The notes beneath the pieces are model-generated. The model searched no databases. It was not told where the DNA came from and saw only the letters and a list, made by a program, of their open reading frames with translations. The translations under genes and the position numbers were made by a program. From JAVBSC01 sp031547305 (GTDB lineage: Bacteria > Desulfobacterota > Desulfovibrionia > Desulfovibrionales > Desulfovibrionaceae), in NCBI GenBank assembly GCA_031547305.1, contig JAVBSC010000029.1, forward strand, positions 1 through 64,000: 64,000 nucleotides of DNA, written 5' to 3'. This document shows, piece by piece, positions 1-8,803 of this stretch. Positions within the stretch are counted from its first letter, which is position 1. Each line of letters opens with the position of its first letter.

Positions 1-1360
1 GAGAAAGCAGCTCGGTCACATCGTGCAGCAGGGCTTCAAGATCGAATTCCTCGTGGTTCAGAACGAGCCGGCCGGCTTCGATCTTGGAGAGATCCAGGAT
101 GTCGTTGATCAGGGTAAGCAGGGTCTGCCCGGACTTCACGAGTGTGTTGGCGTATTCCCGTTGCCTGTCCTGAAGCGGCGTGTTCAGCAGCAGATCCGCC
201 GTGCCTAGGACGCCGTTAAGCGGCGTGCGGATCTCATGGGACATGCTGGCCAGAAACTCGCTTTTAGCCTTGTTGGCCTTTTGGGCGGCCAGACGTCCGG
301 ATTCTTCCTCCACCAGGGCGGCGGCCATGGACTTTATGGCCGAGGCCAGCTGCCGGAACAGAGGCGCGCCAATGACCGGCACGGTGGCCTCCCTGGGGCC
401 GGCGCTCTGGACCTTCAGCACGCCGCGAAAAATCAGCCCAAGGGGCCGCAAAATGCTGGCCTGCAAAAACAGGCTGAAAATAACCAGGATTAATATGAAA
501 ATTCCGCCAAAGGCCATGGCGAGAAAATTACGCACCCCATCCGCTGTCTCTCCAAGGTTGCGCGGCATTTCCGCCAGCAGGGCAAACGCCGGCTTGCCGT
601 CCAGCCCGCGAAAAACCGCGCCCAGGTTGTAAGAAGCCTTATCGACCGGCGCGGCAAACAGGCCCCGCTCGTCCGCCGCGGCGCTCAGGGCGGACAGGGC
701 CGGGGCTCCGGCCTCCAGCAGCTTGAGATCAAACGAAGAGGTATGCCTGGCGTTTTCCAGCGCTTCTTCGCCTATGTAAGATAAAATAAGCACCCGCCCG
801 TTGGGCGTGGCCTGGTAGCTGTGCGGAATTGTTGGAAAGGAACCAGCCAACATGGGGCGGCCCCCCACCTGGAGGTAGCCGGTAACGGTTTCGCCCGGAT
901 CGGCCGGCATAAGCGGGCTGCCGGGCTGCCACAGGCGGGCGGTTTCCTGATCCGGCTCCCGGTATTCGCCGGTCTCCATATCCATCGCCCTGGCCAGGTA
1001 CGGTTCCCGCCGGCCCTGCCCCAGCCAGACGAAAATGGCGTATTTCTCATCCGCCAGGGCCGAATCGTTCAGGCTGTTGCTCTGAAATTCCTCATCCGGG
1101 GGGAAAGACTTTGAATAGTTGTAGGATTCGTCCCAGGTGCCAAGAGAGGAGCCCTTGCCGGCCAGCACTTCCAGGCGGCTGTTCATGATGTTTCTGGTGA
1201 TCAGGGCGCTGCGGAGCATGATGTCGCGCTCCATGGAATTAAACCTTGGGAGTACCGTAATTTCAAACAAAGCGGCCATGATTACCGCCAGAGCCAGGAG
1301 CAGGCCTCCGCTTACAGCCAGATTCGCCAGCCGAAATTTATTGTCTACCCCGCTGAACAT
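1..1360 (-). CDS. CHASE4-type membrane sensor histidine kinase (3' end outside window)
   Basis: Reading the complement from the ATG at 1360 gives an uninterrupted 453-codon frame that runs off the left edge. Residues about 11-34 form a membrane segment, followed by an extracytoplasmic region with the GTWDESYNY signature of CHASE4 sensor domains. A second membrane segment lies near 277-301, then a HAMP-like linker and a HisKA dimerisation domain with the phospho-acceptor motif MSHEIRTPLNG (His about residue 375). The family autophosphorylates on this His and passes phosphate to a response regulator. The ATPase domain, and any receiver domain, lie outside the window, so partner and signal are unknown. 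The upstream 100 bases are AT-rich and probably hold its promoter. Confidence 0.9.
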   Translation of the reverse strand, partial: MFSGVDNKFRLANLAVSGGLLLALAVIMAALFEITVLPRFNSMERDIMLRSALITRNIMNSRLEVLAGKGSSLGTWDESYNYSKSFPPDEEFQSNSLNDSALADEKYAIFVWLGQGRREPYLARAMDMETGEYREPDQETARLWQPGSPLMPADPGETVTGYLQVGGRPMLAGSFPTIPHSYQATPNGRVLILSYIGEEALENARHTSSFDLKLLEAGAPALSALSAAADERGLFAAPVDKASYNLGAVFRGLDGKPAFALLAEMPRNLGETADGVRNFLAMAFGGIFILILVIFSLFLQASILRPLGLIFRGVLKVQSAGPREATVPVIGAPLFRQLASAIKSMAAALVEEESGRLAAQKANKAKSEFLASMSHEIRTPLNGVLGTADLLLNTPLQDRQREYANTLVKSGQTLLTLINDILDLSKIEAGRLVLNHEEFDLEALLHDVTELLS

Positions 1361-1572
1361 CGTGGATCCGCGCCCGCCTCTAAAACGAATTAATTTTAAA
1401 GCGATCTGGTTAATTAATCATTAATATCATATTATTTCATAGTCTGACAACATCTGAAAACGCATATAGGCACATGCCGGACCGCCCTCTATCGGATTCC
1501 GGGGCGGCACGAACGCGGTCGCGCCTCGCCCTGGAAAGGCTCCGCATTTCGGCGCGGCATCCCTGCCGCTGT

Positions 1573-1618
1573 TTCCGATTCCAAATGGAAATTATGGAAA
1601 TTTTCATTGGAATTGGAA
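1573..1618 (-). terminator. possible stem-loop after mtgA
   Basis: Imperfect inverted repeat: TTCCGATTCCAAATG at 1573-1587 pairs with CATTGGAATTGGAA at 1605-1618, with one bulge and one mismatch. It begins right after the mtgA stop codon. The T-rich tract is in the loop rather than after the stem, so the terminator role is only a guess. Confidence 0.3.
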
Positions 1619-2410
1619 CTATTCCGCCACTCCGCGGCGGGCCATGCGGGACAGGATAACCGCCGCCTTTTTGCCAACGGATTTTGACCGCGGCGTGAGC
1701 TTGAGCGGATTAGGCAGCAGGGAAGCCAGAATCGCGGCCTGGCGGGGGGACAGGTTTCTGGCTGAGGTTTTAAAGTAATACCGGGAGGCGGCTTCCGCGC
1801 CAAACACGCCGCCGCCCCACTCGGCCACGTTCAGGTAAAGCTCCAGAATGCGGCGTTTGTCCAGGTAAAATTCCAGGCGCATGGCCAGGATAGCCTCTTT
1901 GATCTTGCGAATCGGGTTGCGGCTGGGCGACAGGTAAAGATTCTTGGCCAACTGCTGAGTTATGGTGCTGCCGCCAGCGCTGATGCGCTGTTTTCGCAGG
2001 TTGCGCCGCAAGGCGTCTTCAATGCCGTCCAGGTCAAACCCGTCGTGCTCCCAGAACTTGTCGTCCTCGGCAATGGTCACGGCCAGTTTAAGGTTGGAGG
2101 AAATATTCTTCCAGTCCACCCAGGCGTGGGATAGCTCTGTGGATTTTCCGGATGTTGCGCGCTCTTCCCGGCGCAACTCCATAAAGGCGGTGCTGGCCGG
2201 GTTATGGTCCGCCAAAGTCCAGACCGGCGGCCAGAACAGACAGGAAGCCAGATCCAGAAAACCGAGGAGAACAAGGAACAAAAACAGCCGCCAGACCCGC
2301 CGGGGCGGAGAAAGCCCCGGCCGGCCCCAGCCCAGAAAGTCGCGCAACCGGATCGCCAGACGCGCCAAAGGGTAAACAACAGCCCGGGAAATCTTTTGCA
2401 GCCGAGACAT
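1619..2410 (-). CDS. mtgA: monofunctional peptidoglycan glycosyltransferase MtgA
   Basis: 263 residues, usual length for MtgA. The enzyme polymerises lipid II glycan chains at the outer face of the inner membrane. A hydrophobic segment near residues 40-60 (LFLFLVLLGFLDLASCLF) is the single N-terminal anchor. The GT51 domain shows EDDKFWEHDGFD (catalytic Glu), GGSTITQQLAKNLYLS and RILELYLNVAEWGGGVFG, all diagnostic. There is no transpeptidase domain, so it is monofunctional. It lies 57 bases downstream of the TauE/SafE gene on the same strand. The ATG has only a weak ribosome-binding site, so the start is moderately certain. Confidence 0.95.
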   Translation of the reverse strand: MSRLQKISRAVVYPLARLAIRLRDFLGWGRPGLSPPRRVWRLFLFLVLLGFLDLASCLFWPPVWTLADHNPASTAFMELRREERATSGKSTELSHAWVDWKNISSNLKLAVTIAEDDKFWEHDGFDLDGIEDALRRNLRKQRISAGGSTITQQLAKNLYLSPSRNPIRKIKEAILAMRLEFYLDKRRILELYLNVAEWGGGVFGAEAASRYYFKTSARNLSPRQAAILASLLPNPLKLTPRSKSVGKKAAVILSRMARRGVAE

Positions 2411-2467
2411 GCTTATGCGCTCACACCCGCCCGGCCTTTCGCCAATCGCGACACTGGCCGGCCCAGC

Positions 2468-3262
2468 TCAAACCAATCCCCAGATCATCTTGGCCGCCAT
2501 TACGAACAGCAGCATGGCGAAAATGCTTTTAAGCCGTCTGACCGGCAGCTTATGGGCGATTCCGGCGCCAAGGGGGGCGGTGAATATGCTGGCGGCGGCT
2601 ATGCCGGCAAAGGCGGGCAGGTAAACAAAACCAAGGGAGTATTCCGGCAGGCCGGGCTGGCCCCAACCGTAGAAAACGTTGCCCAGCGCCCCGGCGATGG
2701 CTATGGGAAAGCCTATGGCGGCGGAAGTGCCTATGGCCTTATGCACCTCAATATTGCACCAGGAAAGGAAGGGGACGGACAAGGTGCCGCCGCCTATGCC
2801 AACCAGGCTGGAGACCGCGCCGATGGCTCCGCCCACGCCGCACAGGCCGGCTGAGCCCGGCAGGGTGCGCGAGGGCTTGGGCTTGATGTCCAGAAGCATC
2901 TGCGTGCCCACATAAAGCAGGAAGCAGACAAAAAAAACCTGCAGAAAGCCAGTGGACAGCACGGACGTGAGCTTGGCGCCCAAAAAAGTGCCGATCAGGA
3001 TGCCCGGCGCTACCCTGTACACCGCGGGCCAGAGCACGGCCCCGCGCACGTGGTGGGAACGGAAACTGGAGATTGAAGTGAAGATAATGGTAGCAAAGGA
3101 CGTGCCGAGCCCCAGGTTCTGCACAAAATCAACCTGGCCGGCGGCCTGCAGGGAAAACACCACCATGGGCACGATCACCAGGCCGCCGCCCACGCCGAGC
3201 AGTCCGGCCAGAATGCCGGCCACAGCGCCCAACGCCAAATACGTGGCTATAACCGTAAGCAT
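2468..3262 (-). CDS. TauE/SafE family anion permease
   Basis: 264 residues, strongly hydrophobic with about eight membrane segments. It has the glycine-rich repeated signatures GILAGLLGVGGGLVIVPM (near residue 15) and GAVSSLVGIGGGTLSVPFL (near 140) that mark the two halves of TauE/SafE proteins. Members export or import sulfite, sulfoacetate or other sulfur and organic anions across the inner membrane. In a sulfate reducer a sulfur oxyanion is plausible, but nothing here fixes the substrate. The ATG follows AGGATGTTTTC. The gene is divergent from the polyferredoxin-like gene at 3561, across a region holding a long palindrome. Confidence 0.9.
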   Translation of the reverse strand: MLTVIATYLALGAVAGILAGLLGVGGGLVIVPMVVFSLQAAGQVDFVQNLGLGTSFATIIFTSISSFRSHHVRGAVLWPAVYRVAPGILIGTFLGAKLTSVLSTGFLQVFFVCFLLYVGTQMLLDIKPKPSRTLPGSAGLCGVGGAIGAVSSLVGIGGGTLSVPFLSWCNIEVHKAIGTSAAIGFPIAIAGALGNVFYGWGQPGLPEYSLGFVYLPAFAGIAAASIFTAPLGAGIAHKLPVRRLKSIFAMLLFVMAAKMIWGLV

Positions 3263-3560
3263 GAAAACATCCTAAAATATTTCTCATGCCTTTACACCCC
3301 GCCCGGCCGGCGGGCAATGCTTTTTTGCCAGGCTGGCGGAGTGGGCGTTGCGTATTCCCGCGCTGAATAATAAATTTTTATCCAGAATCGATAATTTTTG
3401 CCCCGCTAAAAATTTTAATATGATATAGGCGGTAATCATGAGGTGCGGCGGGAGCAAAGAAAAAAACGCGTTTTTTGCTTTGCTCCCTACACACCTTACC
3501 GACGGGTGGCTGTGGCATGACGACACTGGTACAGGGAAGTGGTCCGGGAGACGAAAGAAT
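3263..3560. other. divergent intergenic region with a long palindrome
   Basis: 298 bases between the divergent TauE/SafE and ferredoxin-like genes. The left part is AT-rich (3365-3430) and could hold promoters. The centre is the near-perfect palindrome listed separately. I see no convincing gene; the short frames on both strands exist because the palindrome reads similarly both ways. Confidence 0.6.
3441..3496. repeat. 56-bp near-perfect palindrome
   Basis: AGGTGCGGCGGGAGCAAAGA at the left end is mirrored by GCTTTGCTCCCTACACACCT at the right, with only a few mismatches. The centre is AAAAAACGCGTTTTTT. Each arm is about 27 bases with essentially no loop. It lies 65 bases upstream of the ferredoxin-like start and about 180 bases upstream of the divergent permease start, so it may be an operator, an attenuator or a boundary hairpin. 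Confidence 0.8.
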
Positions 3561-4484
3561 ATGGCGGACTTGCGCGAGTCGTTGCTGAAACTGCTGCTGC
3601 GGCCGTCCGCGCGGGACTACTGGCTTCAGGCCGCATCCCGGCCCGGCTCGACTTTTTTTAAAAGGCTGCACGGCTATTTTTACCTGCGCTGGACTGAGCT
3701 TTACATCGGCATCGGCCTGGGCCGGCACCCGGCCGCCAGGTGGATCAAGGAACCGGCCTGGCGTCTGGGCCGCTGGCTGGGCTTTTGGGGCAAAGATGCG
3801 GGGGAAGGCTTTGCCGACCACTACCACGGCAAAGTCCTCACCCCGCCCCTGGCCGGACGGCTTATTCAGGTAAACCGCGCTCTGAACGTTGAGGTGCCGG
3901 AAAAAGTCCTGCCCTATGCCCTGGCCAGGCAAATCGTGCTGGAAAACCAAGGCGCTCTGGCGGCCCTGCGCTGCCCTTGCCGGGCCACGGTGAAGAACCC
4001 CTGCAAGCCTTTGGACGTTTGCATCATCGTAGGGCAGACCTTTGTGGACTTTTTGCTGGAACACCACCCCGCAAAAACCAGGCGCGTCAACGGCAAGGAA
4101 GCCCTGGCCATAATCAAGGCGGAAAACAAGCGCGGCCACGTCAGCCACGCCTTCTTCAAAGAGGAGATGCTGGGACGCTATTACGCCATCTGCAACTGCT
4201 GCACCTGCTGCTGCGGGGCCATGCAGGCGTACTTTCAGGGAGTGCCCATGCTGGCGGCTTCCGGCTACGTGGCGGAACCGGACCCAAACTGCTGCACCCA
4301 TTGCGGCGCCTGCCGGCATATTTGTCCCTTCCGGGCCATCCATTCCGAGCAGGGCAAAACAAAAGTGGACAGGACTTTATGCATGGGCTGCGGCATCTGC
4401 GCCATGCGCTGCCCCAACAAGTGCATAAATCTGGCAAAGGCCGGGCATGGCCCGGCCCCCCTGGACATACTGGAATATATGTGA
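3561..4484 (+). CDS. cysteine-rich 4Fe-4S dicluster protein
   Basis: 307 residues from the ATG at 3561, preceded by GGGAGACG; an upstream in-frame ATG at 3438 would include the palindrome and is unlikely. The C-terminus holds two ferredoxin motifs, CCTHCGACRHICPF (near residue 245) and CMGCGICAMRCPNKC (near 275). Further Cys clusters are CRCPCRAT-like near 135 and CNCCTCCCG near 210. There is no signal peptide or clear membrane span, so it is probably cytoplasmic. Related proteins of anaerobes are annotated only as 4Fe-4S binding proteins; an electron-transfer role is inferred. It stands alone on the + strand before the M18 peptidase. Confidence 0.8.
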   Translation: MADLRESLLKLLLRPSARDYWLQAASRPGSTFFKRLHGYFYLRWTELYIGIGLGRHPAARWIKEPAWRLGRWLGFWGKDAGEGFADHYHGKVLTPPLAGRLIQVNRALNVEVPEKVLPYALARQIVLENQGALAALRCPCRATVKNPCKPLDVCIIVGQTFVDFLLEHHPAKTRRVNGKEALAIIKAENKRGHVSHAFFKEEMLGRYYAICNCCTCCCGAMQAYFQGVPMLAASGYVAEPDPNCCTHCGACRHICPFRAIHSEQGKTKVDRTLCMGCGICAMRCPNKCINLAKAGHGPAPLDILEYM

Positions 4485-4497
4485 TTTGCTCCGGCGG
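4484..4497 (+). repeat. partial copy of intergenic repeat (ATTTGCTCCGGCGG)
   Basis: The bases overlapping and following the ferredoxin-like stop codon read TTTGCTCCGGCGG. The same string follows TTTGAAAAAACTGA at 51590-51612, and a variant follows the hairpin at 37866-37899. It is a short truncated member of the dispersed repeat family. Confidence 0.4.
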
Positions 4498-4635
4498 TTC
4501 TGACGTTTCATACCGAGTTGCAAGCAATCGGCTTGCGCCCCGGCAAGCGCGGCAAGGCGGAAGCGCGTTCACGCCGCGGCCGGGCGGTCAAAGTTGAAAT
4601 GCCGTAAAGTTTAAATATCATACTGAGGTACTGTG

Positions 4636-6075
4636 ATGAGCGAGTTTGAATTCAAATCCAGAAGCTGCTGGGAAGTGTATGAAGGCGAAGGACACCAGAC
4701 GGAAATGGAAGCCCTGGCCGGGCGCTATCTGGACTTTTTAAGCCAATGCAAAACCGAGCGGGAAACTGTGGAGTACCTTGGCGAGCGCCTGGCCAAAGCC
4801 GGCTATCTGCCAAGTTACATGGGCGGCAAGGTGATCCGGGGCATCCAGGGCAAAGCCATGTTCGCGGCCCGGCGCGGAAAACTCCCGCTGAGCCAGGGCG
4901 TCCAGCTCATCTGCGCCCACGCGGACGCTCCGCGCCTGGATCTTAAGCAGCACCCCCTGCAGGAACAGTGCAACGTGGGGCAGGCCAAAACCCACTACTA
5001 CGGCGGCATCCGCAAGTACCAGTGGTTTGCCAGGCCCCTGGCCCTGCACGGAGTAATCGCCAAAAGCGACGGCACAACGGTCAAGGTCGTGCTCGGGGAA
5101 GATGCAGAAGATCCGGTCTTCAGCATCGCGGATCTTCTGCCCCACCTGGCGGCCAAACAAAGCGAACAGACTCTGGCCAACGCCTTTGAGGCGGAAAAAA
5201 TGAACATCATTCTGGGGCACCAGCCGCTCGGCAAAAGCGCCCTGGAACAAGCCAAAGCCGCGCCGGAAGTCGGCTCCCAGCCTGAATGCCCGGACCGCTC
5301 CGGGGAAAAAAAGGAAAAAGAGCCGGTCAAGGCCATGATCCTGCAACTTCTGCACGAGAAATACGGCATCATTGAGGAAGATCTGTATTCGGCCGAACTC
5401 CAGGTTGTGCCGGCCGGCCGGGCCCGCCGCGTCGGCCTGGACAGAGCCCTTTTGGGCGGCTACGGCCAGGACGACCGCATCTGCGTTTTTTCCGGCCTGG
5501 AAGCCCTGCTGGCCGGGGGCGAGGAAACGCCGCAGCATACCCAGTGCCTGATGATCTGGGACAAAGAGGAAATAGGCTCCGAAGGCTCCACCGGCGCCAA
5601 GTCCCGCTTTTTCGAATACTGCATGCAGGATATGCTGAGCGCCTGGGAACCCACGGCCAAATTCTCCGAGGTCATGCTGCGCAGCCGGGGCATTTCCGCC
5701 GACGTGCACGCGGCCACGGACCCGGACTGGCAGGATCTGCACGAAAAACTCAACGCCGCCCTGATCGGGCACGGCCCCTGCTTTTGCAAGTTCACCGGCA
5801 GCCGTGGCAAATACTCGGCCAACGATGCCCACGCCGAATACGTGGGCTGGCTGCGCGGCGTGATGAACGCGGCCGGCGTGCCCTGGCAAATGGCGGAACT
5901 CGGTAAAGTGGACGGCGGCGGCGGCGGCACCGTGGCCATGCACCTGGCCGCCTACGGCATGAACATAATCGATTGCGGGCCGCCAATTCTTTCCATGCAC
6001 AGCCCCTTTGAAATATCCAGCAAGGCGGATCTTTACGCCACCTGCAAAGCTTTTGCCGCGTTTTTCGGAGCGTAA
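4636..6075 (+). CDS. M18 family aminopeptidase
   Basis: 479 residues from the ATG at 4636, placed by GAGGT six bases upstream; a GTG one codon earlier is less likely. M18 enzymes are cytosolic dizinc aminopeptidases, often preferring acidic N-terminal residues. Metal-site motifs are visible in order: HADAPRLD (near 97), GQDDRIC (near 279), WDKEEIGSEGSTGAKS (near 312), SADVHAATDP (near 355) and LSMHSPFEISSKAD near the C-terminus. Length fits the family. It is monocistronic, converging on the next gene across a strong hairpin terminator. Substrate preference cannot be read from the sequence. Confidence 0.93.
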   Translation: MSEFEFKSRSCWEVYEGEGHQTEMEALAGRYLDFLSQCKTERETVEYLGERLAKAGYLPSYMGGKVIRGIQGKAMFAARRGKLPLSQGVQLICAHADAPRLDLKQHPLQEQCNVGQAKTHYYGGIRKYQWFARPLALHGVIAKSDGTTVKVVLGEDAEDPVFSIADLLPHLAAKQSEQTLANAFEAEKMNIILGHQPLGKSALEQAKAAPEVGSQPECPDRSGEKKEKEPVKAMILQLLHEKYGIIEEDLYSAELQVVPAGRARRVGLDRALLGGYGQDDRICVFSGLEALLAGGEETPQHTQCLMIWDKEEIGSEGSTGAKSRFFEYCMQDMLSAWEPTAKFSEVMLRSRGISADVHAATDPDWQDLHEKLNAALIGHGPCFCKFTGSRGKYSANDAHAEYVGWLRGVMNAAGVPWQMAELGKVDGGGGGTVAMHLAAYGMNIIDCGPPILSMHSPFEISSKADLYATCKAFAAFFGA

Positions 6076-6121
6076 AAAGCGGGTGGCTTGAGCGGGCATG
6101 CCCGTTCAAGCCACCCGCTTT
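6076..6121. terminator. bidirectional hairpin terminator
   Basis: AAAGCGGGTGGCTTGAGCGG pairs over 22 base pairs (one G-T) with its mirror ending ACCCGCTTT at 6121, leaving a two-base loop. It sits between the convergent M18 peptidase and aminotransferase genes. T-runs flank it in both directions. Confidence 0.9.
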
Positions 6122-6135
6122 GATAACAAAATACA

Positions 6136-7323
6136 CTACTTAAAATCTTTTCTCGCGGCCGCGAAGCCCTTGGCGGCGCGGCGAATGACCTTCTCATCCA
6201 CGCAGAAGGCCAGGCGGAAGTGCCCGGCCCGGCGGAACCCGGACCCCGGCACGGCCAGGATTTTTTCCTCCACCAGACGCTTCACGAACTTAACGTCGTC
6301 GCCGCCCGGCACTTTGGGGAAGAAGTAAAAAGCCCCTTCCGGCAGATGGAAGGAATACCCGGCCGCGCGCAATACTTCGGCCATGGCGTTGCGCCTGGCT
6401 TCGTACACGGAAACATCCACCTGCGAACCCAGAGCTTTTTTAAGCAGGTGCTGCCCCACCACCGGCGGGTTGACAAAACCCAGAATGCGGTTGGCCATGA
6501 CCAGCCCGCCCATCAAAACCTTTCTGTCTTCCATGAGCGGGGTAAGGGCCAGGTAGCCCATTCTTTCGCCCGGCAGGGAAAGGTTTTTGGAGAAAGAGGA
6601 AGCCAGAACCGCGTTCTCGTACATGGGCAGAAGGGCCGGCACCTGGGCGCCGTCATAGGCCAGAAAGCGATACGGCTCGTCCGCCAGCAGATATACCGGA
6701 CGCCCGTATTCACGGCTCTTTTTGCGCAGCAGGGCGGCCAGTCCCTCCAGGTCGGCCTTCGGGTAGATCTTGCCGGTGGGGTTGTTGGGCGAATTCAGAA
6801 TCAGCACGCGGGCTTTCGGGCCCATGGCTTTGTCCAGGGCCGCCAGATCCAGGTCAAAACTCTCTGTGGAAGGAACGGTTTTAAACACCCCGTGGTGGTT
6901 TTCCGCGTAAAAGCCGTATTCCACAAAGCAGGGCTCCAGAGCCAGGACTTCGTCGCCCGGATCCAGCACGACCCGCAAAAAGGCGTTGATGGCCCCGGAA
7001 GCGCCGCAGGTGAGCATAACGTCGTCAGGCCCCAGGGCCGCGCCCTGCTCTTTGGAAAGATAATCGGCCAGCAACTCCCTGGCCCAGAGGTAGCCGTTGT
7101 TGGGCATGTAGCCAAAGGCAAAGGGCTGATCGGCTATTTTGCAGAAGTCCGCCAGGCTCTCACGGACCTGGGGCGGAGCCGGCAAATCCGGGTTGCCCAG
7201 GCTGAAGTCGCAGACCGCGTCCTCGCCGTACTGTTTTTTCATGGCGATCCCGGTCTCGAACATCTGGCGGATCATGGAGCCTTTGCCAAGGTATTCCGTA
7301 AACTGACGCGAAAGCATACTCAT
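6136..7323 (-). CDS. pyridoxal-phosphate class I/II aminotransferase
   Basis: 395 residues from the ATG at 7323, chosen because AGAGGA lies eight bases upstream; a longer frame exists but has no such signal. Fold-type I features: TCGASGAINAFLRVVLDPGDEV (near 95), NSPNNPTGK (near 180), LADEPYRF with the PLP-contacting Asp (near 215), and SSFSKNLSLPGERMGY holding the Schiff-base Lys (near 245). These fit an aspartate/alanine-type aminotransferase moving amino groups between amino acids and 2-oxoacids. It follows argD on the same strand after 67 bases, so the two may be cotranscribed. Exact substrates are not determinable. Confidence 0.92.
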   Translation of the reverse strand: MSMLSRQFTEYLGKGSMIRQMFETGIAMKKQYGEDAVCDFSLGNPDLPAPPQVRESLADFCKIADQPFAFGYMPNNGYLWARELLADYLSKEQGAALGPDDVMLTCGASGAINAFLRVVLDPGDEVLALEPCFVEYGFYAENHHGVFKTVPSTESFDLDLAALDKAMGPKARVLILNSPNNPTGKIYPKADLEGLAALLRKKSREYGRPVYLLADEPYRFLAYDGAQVPALLPMYENAVLASSFSKNLSLPGERMGYLALTPLMEDRKVLMGGLVMANRILGFVNPPVVGQHLLKKALGSQVDVSVYEARRNAMAEVLRAAGYSFHLPEGAFYFFPKVPGGDDVKFVKRLVEEKILAVPGSGFRRAGHFRLAFCVDEKVIRRAAKGFAAARKDFK

Positions 7324-7390
7324 TGCGATTTCCTCTATTTTATTGGAGCTATCCACATTTGAAATTTCGCGGGAAGGATTCGCGAACCAA

Positions 7391-8590
7391 TCAATCGGTT
7401 GCCTTAAGCGCTTCTTCCAGAGCCTGGGCGAACAGTTCCAGGTCCGCCTTGTCAATATTCAGCGCCGGAACCAGCCGGAGCACGGCGCCGTGGGCCACGT
7501 TGCAGAGGAATCCCTTTGCCAGCAAGGCGCTATGCACTTCTTTGCCGCGCGTGGACAGTTCTATGCCCATAAGCAGGCCCAGGCCGCGCACATCGCTGAT
7601 CTTGCCGGGGCAGGCCGCCGCAACGGCCCGGAAGCGCTCCAGCGCCCAGGCCCCGAGTTCTCCGGCCCGTTCCGCCAGCTTGTCGCGCTTCATAATGTCG
7701 AATACGGCCGAGCCGGTGGCGCAGGCCAGCGGCCCGCCGCCAAAGGTGGTGCCGTGAACGCCGGGCTCAAAGGCCTGGGCCACTTCGTCCGTGCACAGCA
7801 TGGCCCCGATGGGCATGCCGTTGGCCAGGGCCTTGGCCGCGCTGATGACATCCGGACGCACCCCGAAGTTCTGGAACCCCCACCACTTGCCGCTACGGCA
7901 CAAACCGATCTGGATCTCGTCCGCCAAAAACAGCAGCCCATGTCTGCGGCAGGCGGCTTCCACACCGCGCGCGAACTCCGGCGTGGCCGGCCTTACACCG
8001 CCCTCGCCCTGGACCATCTCCAGCAGCACTCCGGCGGTTTTAGGGGTTATGGCCGCTTCCAGGGCGTCCAGATCTCCCCAGACAATCTGCTTGAAGCCGT
8101 CCGGCATGGGCTGGAAGCCGTCCATATAGGGCGGATTGGCCGTGGCCGCCACTGTGGCCAGGGTCCGGCCGTGGAAGCAGCCCTGAAAGGTAATTATCTC
8201 ATAAGCTTCCCGTTTTTTGACACGCTGCTGGTAGCGCCGGGCTATCTTGAACAGCGCCTCATTGGCTTCCCCGCCGGAGTTGCAGAAAAACGCCTTGTCA
8301 AAATGCGCGGTGGATAAAAGCCGTTCCGCGAAATCAAGCTGCGCTTCATGGTAAACAAGATTGCTCATATGCACCAGCTTCCCGCACTGTTCAGCAATCT
8401 TGTCCGCCACTTCCGGATGGCAATGCCCCAAAGAGGTCACAGCTATGCCGGCCAGCAAATCTATATACTCCTTGCCGTCAAAATCCCAGATGCGGCTGCC
8501 CAAGGCCCGCTTTACCGCTAGCGGATACCGGGCGTACGTCCGGCACATCAAAGATTCTTCCCGCTTCTTAAGAGTTTCCAGGCTGCTCAT
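7391..8590 (-). CDS. argD: acetylornithine aminotransferase
   Basis: 399 residues, usual ArgD length. It catalyses the PLP-dependent step between N-acetylglutamate semialdehyde and N-acetylornithine in arginine synthesis; many also act on succinyldiaminopimelate. Visible features: NSGGEANEALFKIAR (near 105), FHGRTLATVAAT (near 138), LADEIQIGLCRSG with the PLP Asp (near 220), the Schiff-base Lys in SAAKALANGMPIGAM (near 250), and TTFGGGPLACATG (near 280). The start at 8590 has AAGGAG six bases upstream. Class III aminotransferases overlap in motif, so a different omega-amino substrate is possible, but length and motif order favour ArgD. Confidence 0.88.
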   Translation of the reverse strand: MSSLETLKKREESLMCRTYARYPLAVKRALGSRIWDFDGKEYIDLLAGIAVTSLGHCHPEVADKIAEQCGKLVHMSNLVYHEAQLDFAERLLSTAHFDKAFFCNSGGEANEALFKIARRYQQRVKKREAYEIITFQGCFHGRTLATVAATANPPYMDGFQPMPDGFKQIVWGDLDALEAAITPKTAGVLLEMVQGEGGVRPATPEFARGVEAACRRHGLLFLADEIQIGLCRSGKWWGFQNFGVRPDVISAAKALANGMPIGAMLCTDEVAQAFEPGVHGTTFGGGPLACATGSAVFDIMKRDKLAERAGELGAWALERFRAVAAACPGKISDVRGLGLLMGIELSTRGKEVHSALLAKGFLCNVAHGAVLRLVPALNIDKADLELFAQALEEALKATD

Positions 8591-8803
8591 GTTCGCTCCT
8601 TCAATGTTTTTTGAGGTGGGGCCTCCCATCGCATGGGGCCGCTCCACCCTCAAACTCACCCGCCAAGGGGCAATGCCCTCTGGAACACTTTCCCGACGGC
8701 GGCGGTCCGCAAGGGAACGCCGCCGTGGATAAAGAGGGTTCAGGGCGATTGCCCCCGGCGAAGTGGCATGGGAAGGCGAAGCCTCCCCAAAAATACAATC
8801 CGC

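Noticed and set aside
180..632. 150-codon + strand frame and other short frames over 1-1360
   Set aside because: They are shadows of the sensor kinase on the minus strand, which shows clear CHASE4 and HisKA motifs in one continuous frame.
3284..3526. Short frames on both strands over the divergent region
   Set aside because: They arise because the palindrome reads as similar peptides on both strands; composition is unlike protein and there is no ribosome site.
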